Assembly (NCBI GenBank): GCA_902803125.1
Contig: CADCOZ010000235.1
Location: 1-13,675 of the forward strand
Length of the DNA stretch: 13,675 bases
Reading direction: 5' to 3'
Source of the DNA: an uncultured Ruminococcus sp.
Lineage (GTDB): Bacteria; Bacillota; Clostridia; Oscillospirales; Acutalibacteraceae
The notes under the pieces are model-generated. The model was not told the DNA's origin. It worked only from the letters and a program-made list of their open reading frames with translations, and did not search any database. Each line of letters starts with the position of its first letter. Position 1 is the stretch's first letter. Shown here piece by piece: positions 5,564 to 11,570 of this stretch. Both the position numbers and the translations under genes were made by a program.

Positions 5564-5986
5564 TCAAGTTTTTTTACTAAAAGGGAGCATTTTTCTGCAT
5601 TTTTTTACCAGGTTTTCCCCAAGGCCGCCGCAAACCCGCCGCAGAGGGGCCGTCAGTCTTTCCCCAATGTGCATCACCAGTTTTTTCAGGACGAAAATAC
5701 TCCGGCACACCAGCCGCCCCACCGTGCCATACAGCAAAAAGAAAGAGGTTAACTCTGCCGCTAACACATACCCTCGAATTCTTCCGTAGGTTTGTGCCAG
5801 TGCAAACAGAAGGTTCAGCAGAGCCGCCGCCGCCATAAACAGGAAATCACTCCAAAACAGCTGTCGGCGGCCGGGCGGTGATAAAATTCTGGCCGCCGCC
5901 AGCACCGTATAGCCTGCCGCTAAAACGGCCCCCATGACCAGCGACCATAAAAATATTCCTGTCTGTTCATTCAGTGTCTGCTGCAC
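5564..5986 (-). CDS. yabQ: Spore cortex biosynthesis protein YabQ
   Basis: 140 residues. Several hydrophobic segments (about 11-33, 44-66, 71-92) and a basic C-terminal tail (LKKLVMHIGERLTAPLRR, KKCRKMLPFSKK) give the profile of YabQ, an integral membrane protein of the forespore outer membrane needed for cortex formation in B. subtilis. Identity rests on this profile plus its place between yabP and divIC. The start is GTG 5986: the only stop-free start in frame, 9 nt after the yabP stop, with AGGGTGAT as ribosome binding site partly made from the end of yabP. Probably transcribed with yabP in the mother cell. Confidence 0.88.
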   Translation of the reverse strand: MQQTLNEQTGIFLWSLVMGAVLAAGYTVLAAARILSPPGRRQLFWSDFLFMAAAALLNLLFALAQTYGRIRGYVLAAELTSFFLLYGTVGRLVCRSIFVLKKLVMHIGERLTAPLRRVCGGLGENLVKKCRKMLPFSKKT

Positions 5987-5995
5987 ACCATCACC

Positions 5996-6283
5996 CTATT
6001 TCAGCAGGCGGGCAAAAAAGCCGCCTTCACTGCGTTTATCCTCCGTATACGTCAAAGAATCCACATGGCCGTCTAAACTCAGTTCTCCGCTTTCGTGACT
6101 AAAGTCATTGATATGCAGGCCGCCGCCCTTCACGGTCAGTTCTCCCAATTCGGTCATCAGCACAATTTTCTGTTCATCAAATCCCAGCACATCTTTTACA
6201 CCCGTAAGGGTCAGCGTTTTTCTGTCCTCCAAAATAAAGCCGTGCCGTTTCCGCACCGCCGTCATTTTGTCCTCCATCGCCAT
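5996..6283 (-). CDS. yabP: Sporulation protein YabP
   Basis: 95 residues from ATG 6283 (behind GGAGAGGGG), close to the ~100 of B. subtilis YabP. The family pattern is clear: HGFILEDRKTLTLTGVKDVLGFDEQKI, then TELGELTVKGGGLHI and LSLDGHVDSLTYTED, a beta-strand-rich small protein related to YqfC. An in-frame ATG at 6325 has no ribosome binding site and lies in a possible promoter. YabP is made in the mother cell and helps start cortex and coat assembly. It is followed at 9 nt by yabQ and likely forms an operon with it. Confidence 0.95.
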   Translation of the reverse strand: MAMEDKMTAVRKRHGFILEDRKTLTLTGVKDVLGFDEQKIVLMTELGELTVKGGGLHINDFSHESGELSLDGHVDSLTYTEDKRSEGGFFARLLK

Positions 6284-6320
6284 AAACCCCTCTCCTTTAC
6301 GAACAGCTTTCCTACCACCA

Positions 6321-6349
6321 TACATATTCGCCCCATCCGCCTTTTATGC
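6321..6349 (-). promoter_or_regulatory. Possible sigma-E-type promoter of yabPQ
   Basis: On the minus strand, GCATAAA (6343-6349) resembles the sigma-E -35 (KMATATT), and AATATGTA (6321-6328), 14 bp further, resembles the -10 (CATACAMT) only in its ATA core. The position fits: the start would be about 15 nt before the yabP ribosome binding site. B. subtilis yabP is known to be sigma-E dependent. The match is weak and this is tentative. Confidence 0.3.
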
Positions 6350-6355
6350 TAAGGG

Positions 6356-6472
6356 CAGCCACTTGGGGGAAAACCCTTTTCTGGCGAAAAAAGGGAGAGC
6401 GGGTCTCCGGTGGAGACCTTGGCCGTAAGGCCAAAGCGACCGGACCGAGCCGACAGGCGAGACTTCCCCCAA
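6356..6472. repeat. Multi-hairpin intergenic element with inverted ends
   Basis: A ~115-bp element between yabP and rqcP, bounded by TTGGGGGAA (6363-6371) and TTCCCCCAA (6464-6472). Inside are three further hairpins in a row: CCCTTTT/AAAAGGG (6374-6380, 6389-6395), GGTCTCC-GGT-GGAGACC (6402-6418) and TTGGCC-GTAA-GGCCAA (6419-6434). Its left end (6356-6371) is identical to 3288-3303, and 6431-6455 matches 931-952 inverted. It encodes no supported protein and resembles REP/MITE-like repeats. Confidence 0.75.
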
Positions 6473-6524
6473 ACCCCCTCCCGAAATTCGCTGAATTTTA
6501 CCTGCCCGGTTGGATATTCTAAAC

Positions 6525-6566
6525 ATTATTCATTATTCACTATTCATTATTCATTATTCACTATTT
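6525..6566. repeat. Heptanucleotide tandem repeat, array 1
   Basis: Six 7-bp units in a row: ATTATTC, ATTATTC, ACTATTC, ATTATTC, ATTATTC, ACTATTT. The order repeats every 21 bp (two ATTATTC, one ACTATTC). Because 7 is not a multiple of 3 and the units contain stop triplets, the array is non-coding in all frames. Confidence 0.9.
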
Positions 6567-6669
6567 CTCCCCCTTTCCTAAATTCGCTGAGTTGACCTAT
6601 ATCAGCATTATTATTTATTCGTTATTCTTTCGTTTCTGCCGATTCCTGACAAACTCGCTTTTGTCACAC

Positions 6670-6704
6670 ATTATTCATTATTCATTATTCACTATTCATT
6701 ATTC
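6670..6704. repeat. Heptanucleotide tandem repeat, array 2
   Basis: Five 7-bp units: three ATTATTC, one ACTATTC, one ATTATTC, then a decayed ATTCTTTC. It is the same family as array 1, about 105 bp away. On the minus strand it is preceded by GGAGGAGAAAG. A degenerate stretch at about 6606-6628 (TTATTATTTATTCGTTATTC) looks like a worn third array. Confidence 0.85.
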
Positions 6705-6770
6705 ATTCTTTCTCCTCCCGAAATTCGCTGTGTTTTGGCTTAAGTCGGGTGTTGGATTATGAATGATGCA

Positions 6771-7013
6771 TTATTGTTTGCTTCGGTACATCAGCACGGC
6801 TTCTTCTTTTTTGGCGTATTCATTCACGCTGATAACCTCTACTTCAATCGGATGAACACCCATCGAAATGGTAATTACGTCTCCTACCTTGACTTCATAA
6901 GAGGCTCTGGCCGGTTTTCCGTTAACGGTAACACGTCCCGCATCACACGCTTCATTGGCCACCGTGCGCCGTTTAATCAGTCGGGATACCTTCAAATATT
7001 TATCTAAACGCAT
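6771..7013 (-). CDS. rqcP: S4-domain ribosome quality control protein RqcP (YabO)
   Basis: 80 residues with a single S4 RNA-binding domain at the N-terminus ([35 protein letters not shown]) followed by a short beta region ([11 protein letters not shown]). This is the YabO/RqcP family, in which the B. subtilis member binds the stalled 50S-peptidyl-tRNA complex and works with RqcH in adding C-terminal Ala tails to incomplete proteins (established for B. subtilis). ATG 7013 follows GGAGGAAAAAAG. It sits downstream of hup and its terminator; yabP is separated from it by a 487-bp repeat-filled gap, so the classic yabO-yabP linkage is loosened here. Confidence 0.95.
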   Translation of the reverse strand: MRLDKYLKVSRLIKRRTVANEACDAGRVTVNGKPARASYEVKVGDVITISMGVHPIEVEVISVNEYAKKEEAVLMYRSKQ

Positions 7014-7045
7014 CTTTTTTCCTCCTTAAATGCTTGCCTATTGTT

Positions 7046-7074
7046 AAAAGAAGCCGACCTTGCGATCGGCTTCT
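7046..7074 (-). terminator. Terminator downstream of hup
   Basis: AGAAGCCGA (7049-7057) pairs with TCGGCTTCT (7066-7074); on the minus strand the stem is followed by TTTAAC, so the run after CTTC is CTTTT. It starts 12 nt after the hup stop. The T-run is short, so termination may be partial, leaving readthrough into rqcP; no separate rqcP promoter was seen in the gap. Confidence 0.7.
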
Positions 7075-7085
7075 CCACAATGTGA

Positions 7086-7361
7086 TTATTTATTAACAGC
7101 ATCCTTAAAGGCCTTGCCGGGCTTGAAAGCGGGAACCTTTGTGGCGGGAATGATAATCTTCTCTTTGGTCTGGGGGTTACAGCCGGTTCTCTCGCCTCTC
7201 TCGTGACATTCAAAGGTACCAAAGCCCACAATACGGATTTCTTCGCCATCGGCCACGCTCTGAATGATGGTATCAATCATAGCGTTAACGGCACTTTCTG
7301 CATCCTTCTTGGAAATCTCTGCCTTTTCGGATACCATTGCAATCAACTCTGTTTTGTTCAT
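7086..7361 (-). CDS. hup: HU family DNA-binding protein
   Basis: 91 residues, the standard HU length. MNKTELIAMVSEKAEISKKDAESAVNAM forms the dimerising helices; GFGTFECHERGERTGCNPQT is the signature entering the DNA-binding beta-arm; IPATKVPAFKPGKAFKDAVN closes the fold. The intercalating Pro63 is kept, but the usual Arg61 of RGRNPQT is Cys and the usual Arg53 is His. ATG 7361 follows GGAAAG, 14 nt after the mazG stop. HU at this place between mazG and rqcP is common in Clostridia and absent in Bacillus (from memory). It bends and packages DNA and should be abundant, in line with the terminator behind it. Confidence 0.96.
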   Translation of the reverse strand: MNKTELIAMVSEKAEISKKDAESAVNAMIDTIIQSVADGEEIRIVGFGTFECHERGERTGCNPQTKEKIIIPATKVPAFKPGKAFKDAVNK

Positions 7362-7375
7362 TTTACTTTCCTCCG

Positions 7376-8170
7376 TTAATCTGTTGATGTTGCGTCATTC
7401 CAAAGCCTTGCAATTTCTTCGGAACGCATATTCTGTATAGCAACGCCCTTTGCTTCTGCGTCTTTCTCCAAACACTTGAAACGTGCAATAAACGCATCGC
7501 AGGCATGATACAGCGATTCTTCGCAGTCTGTTTTCAGAAATCTGGATAATCCCGCCACCGCCATCAGCAGTTCACCCATGCATTGGCTGACCTCTTCGGT
7601 TCTCTGCTCCTGCACACAGCTTTTCAGGACTTCCCATTTTTGTTCTGTCAGGTGCAGAGCGGCTTCTGTATCGGGCAGGGCGGCTCCCCCGCTCTCGGCC
7701 TTTTTCCAAAGTTTTTTGCTCCGCACCAAAGACGGCAGAGCCTTGGAAACAGTTTCCATCGCTTCGGAAGCCGTTGTCTGAGATTTGGACTGCATTTTAA
7801 TAGCATCCCAATTCTTAATGACTTCTTCGGGTGTTTCTGCCACCACCTGACCGAAAACGTGCGGATGCCGCAGAATCATTTTCTTGCTGACATCATCGGC
7901 CACGTCATTCAGCGTAAAGCGGGACTGCTCCATCTCCAGCACCGTATGAAAAACCACCTGTAACAGCACATCGCCTAATTCTTCCCGCAGATGTTCCGCA
8001 TCCTGTTCGTCAATGGCCTCTACGGCTTCATAGGCTTCTTCCAGAAAATCATTCCGAATGCTTTGGTGCGTCTGTACCTTATCCCACGGACAGCCGTCCG
8101 GTGCCCGCAGTTTCTGAACAATGGCAACCAGATCTTCTACGTTATAATGTTCTTTGAATGCAAACGCCAC
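7376..8170 (-). CDS. mazG: Nucleoside triphosphate pyrophosphohydrolase MazG
   Basis: 264 residues, all-alpha, with two MazG-like halves as in E. coli MazG. The N-terminal half carries GCPWDKVQTHQSIR (26-39), the metal-binding EEAYE (44-48) and EELGD (63-67), and RHPHVFG; the C-terminal half is more divergent (SLVRSKKLWKKAE, then QKWEVLKS, EVSQCMGELLMAVAGLSRF), keeping a GELLMAV block but fewer acidic ligands. It hydrolyses (d)NTPs to (d)NMP and pyrophosphate. B. subtilis YabN at this position has an added N-terminal methylase-like domain that is missing here. The start is GTG 8170 behind GGAGAT. It has a good promoter overlapping the end of the flippase gene. Confidence 0.95.
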   Translation of the reverse strand: MAFAFKEHYNVEDLVAIVQKLRAPDGCPWDKVQTHQSIRNDFLEEAYEAVEAIDEQDAEHLREELGDVLLQVVFHTVLEMEQSRFTLNDVADDVSKKMILRHPHVFGQVVAETPEEVIKNWDAIKMQSKSQTTASEAMETVSKALPSLVRSKKLWKKAESGGAALPDTEAALHLTEQKWEVLKSCVQEQRTEEVSQCMGELLMAVAGLSRFLKTDCEESLYHACDAFIARFKCLEKDAEAKGVAIQNMRSEEIARLWNDATSTD

Positions 8171-8211
8171 AATCCTAATCTCCTTTGTCTGAAAACATCA
8201 TACAATATATT

Positions 8212-8240
8212 ATTTTACCTTATCAGCTTTCTTTTTTCAA
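8212..8240 (-). promoter_or_regulatory. Promoter of mazG-hup
   Basis: On the minus strand: -35 TTGAAA (8235-8240), 17-bp spacer, -10 TAAAAT (8212-8217). The -35 lies within the last codons of the flippase gene and the -10 covers its stop codon; the start would be about 35 nt before the mazG GTG. It would let mazG, hup and rqcP be expressed without the sporulation-type flippase. Confidence 0.5.
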
Positions 8241-9975
8241 GTATTTTTACAATTTTATTTCCCTTCGGCATCTGTAAAACATCTTCCCTTTTAATCGCCT
8301 TCAGGACAAACAGAGCGATGATATACACAATAATCGCCGTGATGACCGCCAAAATGGTGGCAATCGTCTGTTTGAAGAACAAGTCAAAGAATATCTCGGC
8401 AAAATAGGCGGCGAAACCGCAGATAATGCCGGCTATCAGCGGTTTGATAAAGATTGACACAAAATCCGGAATAATCTTCGTTTCCCGACACAGCACAAAC
8501 AACGCCACCACGGTAACAAAACCGTAGCAGACAATGGAACCGATATTAGCCCCCTGAATATTGACCGCCGGAATACCCACCAGAATAAAGTTGACCACAA
8601 TTTTGATCAGCATACCGACTGTGAAGAGTTTCAGCGGCACATCCATGCGGCCAATGGCTTGCAGCATACTGCATAGGGGGGTACTGGTGGCGATAAAAAT
8701 AACGGAGATACCCATGACCGTCAGCACTTTGGAGCCGATTTCCACTTCATCAGACACCGAACTGCCGTGATAAATCAGCGACAACAGCGGCTCGGCCAGC
8801 ACCGACATACCGATACCGGAAGGAATCGTGACCAGTGTTGTCACACGCATAACTGTTTCCATGCTTTTTTTCAGCTGGTCTTTGTTGCCGCTGGTCCAAG
8901 CCGCCGTGACAGACGGCAGAGCCGATGTGCCGAACACCTGCGTAACTGCGGTAATCAGCATCATCAGTGTGAGGGCAATCCCGTAACAGCCGTATAAGAA
9001 GGTATGGGTGGTACCGTTCATATAGACGTAATCCGGAATCAGCGAACCGTAGACGTTCAGCAACGCATCCGGCTGCGTTTCCATAATATGGTTAATGCGG
9101 ATATTGACCAAGGTGGAGTCCACCATATCTGCCAAACTCATGATAATCGAACCCAAACCGATGGGAATGGCCGTGCGTACCATAATCCGCAGGGTCTGAG
9201 AAGATTCCCTTGGCGGCGGCGACTGCATGATTTCTTCTTTGGTAATGCCATCTCCACCCCGTTTATAGCGAATGAACAAAAACAAAAAGCCGAACATCGA
9301 ACCCAGCGAAATACCGACAATGGCGGCCCCGATGGCTATCGGAATAATAACCGATTCCGCTTCTGTGGCACTGGAGCATTTCGTGCCGAACACATAGCCG
9401 GTCGCTTCATAACAGCTCATGCCGTATTTGGTGACCAGAAAAGAGGCCGTAAAGCCCAAAAACAGCTTGCAGAACGCTTCGATGATTTCCGAAATCGCCG
9501 TTGGCACCATGTTCCGCATTCCTTCAAAATACCCTCGGTAAATCGACATCAGACAGCCGAAAAATATCGTGGGCGATAAACACAGCAGAGCAAAAATAGC
9601 TTCATCGGCATAGATAATCTTGACATAGATAAAGCCGCCCAACACCATTGCCAAAAAGCACAAACACCCCGCTATCACGAATATCGGTACAGAAATGCGG
9701 TGAATTTGCTTAACATCTTTATAGCGTCTCTTGGTGACGCTTTCCGACACCATGCGGGAGATAGCGATGGGGAACCCTGCCGTTGACAGCATGAACAAGG
9801 GATTATATAATGCATAAGCCGAATTGAACAAACCGGTGCCGACACCGCCGTATTCATTGGACAGCAGAATTTTATAGATCATGCCCATGATTTTGACAAT
9901 AATCATGCTGGCCCCCAGCACCATGGCACCCTGCAGAAAGGATTGTGACTTTCTTCCTGTTTTCTTTCGCGGCAC
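8215..9975 (-). CDS. yabM: MOP-superfamily lipid flippase, YabM/SpoVB type
   Basis: 586 residues with about 14 hydrophobic segments from QSFLQGAMVLGASMIIVKIMG to the final hydrophobic segment near IVYIIALFVLKAI. The start motif (LQGAMVLGASMIIVKIMGMIYKILLSNEYGG.GTGLFNSAY), the PIAISRMVSES loop and YRGYFEGMRNMVPTAISEIIEA are typical of the polysaccharide biosynthesis/SpoVB/MurJ group that flips lipid-linked sugars. Position beside mazG and rqcP matches B. subtilis yabM, whose paralogue SpoVB is needed for spore cortex. It is longer than the ~520-540 usual, mainly from inserts around residues 184-205 and 298-330. The start is GTG 9975 behind AAGGAAG. A cortex role is inferred, not proven. Confidence 0.9.
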   Translation of the reverse strand: MPRKKTGRKSQSFLQGAMVLGASMIIVKIMGMIYKILLSNEYGGVGTGLFNSAYALYNPLFMLSTAGFPIAISRMVSESVTKRRYKDVKQIHRISVPIFVIAGCLCFLAMVLGGFIYVKIIYADEAIFALLCLSPTIFFGCLMSIYRGYFEGMRNMVPTAISEIIEAFCKLFLGFTASFLVTKYGMSCYEATGYVFGTKCSSATEAESVIIPIAIGAAIVGISLGSMFGFLFLFIRYKRGGDGITKEEIMQSPPPRESSQTLRIMVRTAIPIGLGSIIMSLADMVDSTLVNIRINHIMETQPDALLNVYGSLIPDYVYMNGTTHTFLYGCYGIALTLMMLITAVTQVFGTSALPSVTAAWTSGNKDQLKKSMETVMRVTTLVTIPSGIGMSVLAEPLLSLIYHGSSVSDEVEIGSKVLTVMGISVIFIATSTPLCSMLQAIGRMDVPLKLFTVGMLIKIVVNFILVGIPAVNIQGANIGSIVCYGFVTVVALFVLCRETKIIPDFVSIFIKPLIAGIICGFAAYFAEIFFDLFFKQTIATILAVITAIIVYIIALFVLKAIKREDVLQMPKGNKIVKILEKRKLIR

Positions 9976-9995
9976 ACAAGCACTTCCTTTCTCTC

Positions 9996-10041
9996 AAAAA
10001 ATAAAGCACCCTTATTTCATGGCACTCTTTTTGTGCGGTGC
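9996..10041 (-). terminator. Possible terminator after the zinc-ribbon gene
   Basis: On the minus strand GCACC (10037-10041) can pair with GGTGC (10006-10010), with a smaller GCAC/GTGC hairpin inside the loop, followed by TTTATTTTTT (9996-10005). The stem is short and the loop long; the T-run is the main support. It lies 5 nt after the stop of the zinc-ribbon gene. Confidence 0.35.
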
Positions 10042-10045
10042 AGTT

Positions 10046-10483
10046 TCAGATATCCTCTTCCTCTGCCATTTTTTCGGCAAAATCCAGCAGTTCCTCCTGC
10101 GAATCCTCCTCTTTTGCGGCAGCCCCCGCCAAGCGGGAACCGCACTGACGGCAGAACAACGCCCCTTGGGGATTATAGGTACCGCAGGAAGGACACTTCA
10201 CCTTCTTTTGCAGGTGGGCCAGCTTATCCTTCAGGGCTGACAGCTGTACATTCATGTCAGCAATTTCTTTCTCAAGGGCCAGCATTTCTTTGGCATAATC
10301 CTTACCGGTGCGATAAGATTCATAACAAAGCTTTCCCAGCACAGCATACTTGTGGGAAAGATCCGATTTCAAATCAATGATAGCCAGCCGCAGTTTTGAC
10401 CGGTCGATGACCTCACCGGTTTTTTGACCAACGGCATTGGCGGCCGATTTCGTATTGATCCACATATCATCCATCCAACTCAT
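10046..10483 (-). CDS. Coiled-coil protein with a zinc ribbon
   Basis: 145 residues. An amphipathic N-terminal region (MSWMDDMWINTKSAANAVGQKTGEVID) resembles YtxH-like or apolipoprotein-like helices; residues ~60-96 are a heptad-rich coiled coil (EMLALEKEIADMNVQLSALKDKL); 97-114 are a four-Cys zinc ribbon (CPSCGTYNP...FCRQCG, Cys97, 100, 111, 114); the tail is acidic (EEDSQEELLDFAEKMAEEEDI). No catalytic motif. The start is ATG 10483 behind GGAGGAACGG; an upstream in-frame ATG at 10513 lacks a ribosome binding site. It has its own strong promoter. Function unknown; such zinc-ribbon proteins are common in Clostridia. Confidence 0.85.
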   Translation of the reverse strand: MSWMDDMWINTKSAANAVGQKTGEVIDRSKLRLAIIDLKSDLSHKYAVLGKLCYESYRTGKDYAKEMLALEKEIADMNVQLSALKDKLAHLQKKVKCPSCGTYNPQGALFCRQCGSRLAGAAAKEEDSQEELLDFAEKMAEEEDI

Positions 10484-10521
10484 AGTACCGTTCCTCCTGT
10501 CCTCTTCACTCATACCGTACC

Positions 10522-10550
10522 ATTATAACATCATTCAAACCGTTGTTCAA
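10522..10550 (-). promoter_or_regulatory. Sigma-A promoter of the zinc-ribbon gene
   Basis: On the minus strand: -35 TTGAAC (10545-10550), 17-bp spacer, perfect -10 TATAAT (10522-10527) with an extended-10 TGT before it. It lies in the 124-bp gap after the nucleoside kinase, with the start about 30 nt before the ATG. The near-ideal match suggests high expression. Confidence 0.75.
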
Positions 10551-10607
10551 GCCCCTTTTGCAGGATATTTTTCATAAAGAAACCTATCCGCACACAAAAA
10601 ACTTGAA

Positions 10608-11570
10608 CTAATATTCATATCTGCTCCCGCCAATAAATTCCCGCATCAGGGAATTGTCCGGCACAAGGGATTCCTCCACGCTTTCAAAGCAGCTCAACGC
10701 CAATGATAAACGCTGTGCCGTTTCTGCCACAGGCGAGGACGAATCAATCTGCGACAGCAGGCGAATGGCTCTGTCTTTTATCAGGCACGGCTCGTAGATG
10801 TGAATTGTGTTCAGCGTGAAGTCACTGGTATAGCGATAGGGACGGATATTCTTTTGTTCGCCTTCTATCACATCTTCCCAGCGTTCCATCACAATGTCGG
10901 GGGCTGTGCCGCGGAATTGGTCATCCCGCACGATACGCCGCAGTAAACGGATATCCCGATTGCTCAGCACATAGTCCTCGTTATCCTTCACACCCTGCTT
11001 GACCCCGATATACAGCTTGCTGACGTACTCACTGATCAGGGGATCGCTGAAAATCGGGTTCAGGGCATGAATGCCTTCCACAATGACCACGGAATCCTTT
11101 TCCAGCTGAATATGACGGGTCACCCCGCTGCGGCGGCTGTTCGGGAAATCATAGACCGGAATATCACATTCTCCGCTCTGCATGGCCTGCTTGGCACATT
11201 GACGCATCAGCGAAATATCCAACGCCTCAATGGATTCAAAATCATACTTGCCGTTGGGCAGCTTGCGGACATAATCCTTGCCCAGATAAAAATCGTCCAT
11301 GCTGATTAAAATGACATGACAGCCCTTTGCTTCAAAGGCTTCGGATAGCTTCATCGCCGTGGTGGTCTTGCCGCTGCTGGAAGGACCCGACAAATAAATG
11401 ATGTGCCGCTTGACCGGAATCTCCAGAATGCGGTCAACAATCTGCCGGATATCGCTGTGGAAAATATGTTCAACGGTCAGAATCAACTCCTGCGGATGTG
11501 CTTTGACCTCTTGGTTAATGCGGTGAATATCACAGGCATATCTGCGATAGGTATTCAGCCAGTTCGTCAT
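10608..11570 (-). CDS. Uridine kinase-like nucleoside kinase (short form)
   Basis: 320 residues of the phosphoribulokinase/uridine kinase P-loop family. The Walker A is SGPSSSGKTT (61-70); MDDFY is the catalytic/Walker-type acidic loop; YDFP and VIVEGIHAL are further family blocks; RRIVRDDQFRG is the basic lid region. It transfers phosphate from ATP to a nucleoside, probably uridine or cytidine (family knowledge). Many Clostridia homologues are ~550 residues with an N-terminal TGS/ThrRS-like region; here only about 55 residues precede the kinase core. ATG 11570 lies inside hemZ (41-nt overlap) with a poor ribosome binding site, so translation is probably coupled to hemZ. There is a weak, T-rich end but no clear terminator. 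Confidence 0.9.
   Translation of the reverse strand: MTNWLNTYRRYACDIHRINQEVKAHPQELILTVEHIFHSDIRQIVDRILEIPVKRHIIYLSGPSSSGKTTTAMKLSEAFEAKGCHVILISMDDFYLGKDYVRKLPNGKYDFESIEALDISLMRQCAKQAMQSGECDIPVYDFPNSRRSGVTRHIQLEKDSVVIVEGIHALNPIFSDPLISEYVSKLYIGVKQGVKDNEDYVLSNRDIRLLRRIVRDDQFRGTAPDIVMERWEDVIEGEQKNIRPYRYTSDFTLNTIHIYEPCLIKDRAIRLLSQIDSSSPVAETAQRLSLALSCFESVEESLVPDNSLMREFIGGSRYEY

Larger units (their letters stand above)
6478..6730. repeat. Recurring CTCCCGAAATTCGCTG boxes
   Basis: CTCCCGAAATTCGCTG occurs exactly at 6478-6493 and 6715-6730; the core AAATTCGCTG is repeated at 6580-6589. Each box is followed by a T-rich stretch, and the heptamer arrays lie between boxes, so the block looks like two to three degenerate tandem copies of a ~100-140 bp unit. 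No open frame is supported here. Confidence 0.7.

Noticed and set aside
6525..6704. Heptamer arrays as a possible CRISPR
   Set aside because: Units are 7 bp with no spacers and no cas genes nearby.
9004..9579. 191-codon plus-strand open frame opposite the flippase
   Set aside because: It is the antisense of a well-supported membrane protein gene; its Arg/His/Asn-rich sequence is typical of an antisense shadow.
10551..10607. Terminator behind the nucleoside kinase
   Set aside because: There is a TTTTTTG run just after the stop, but only a 3-bp stem precedes it.
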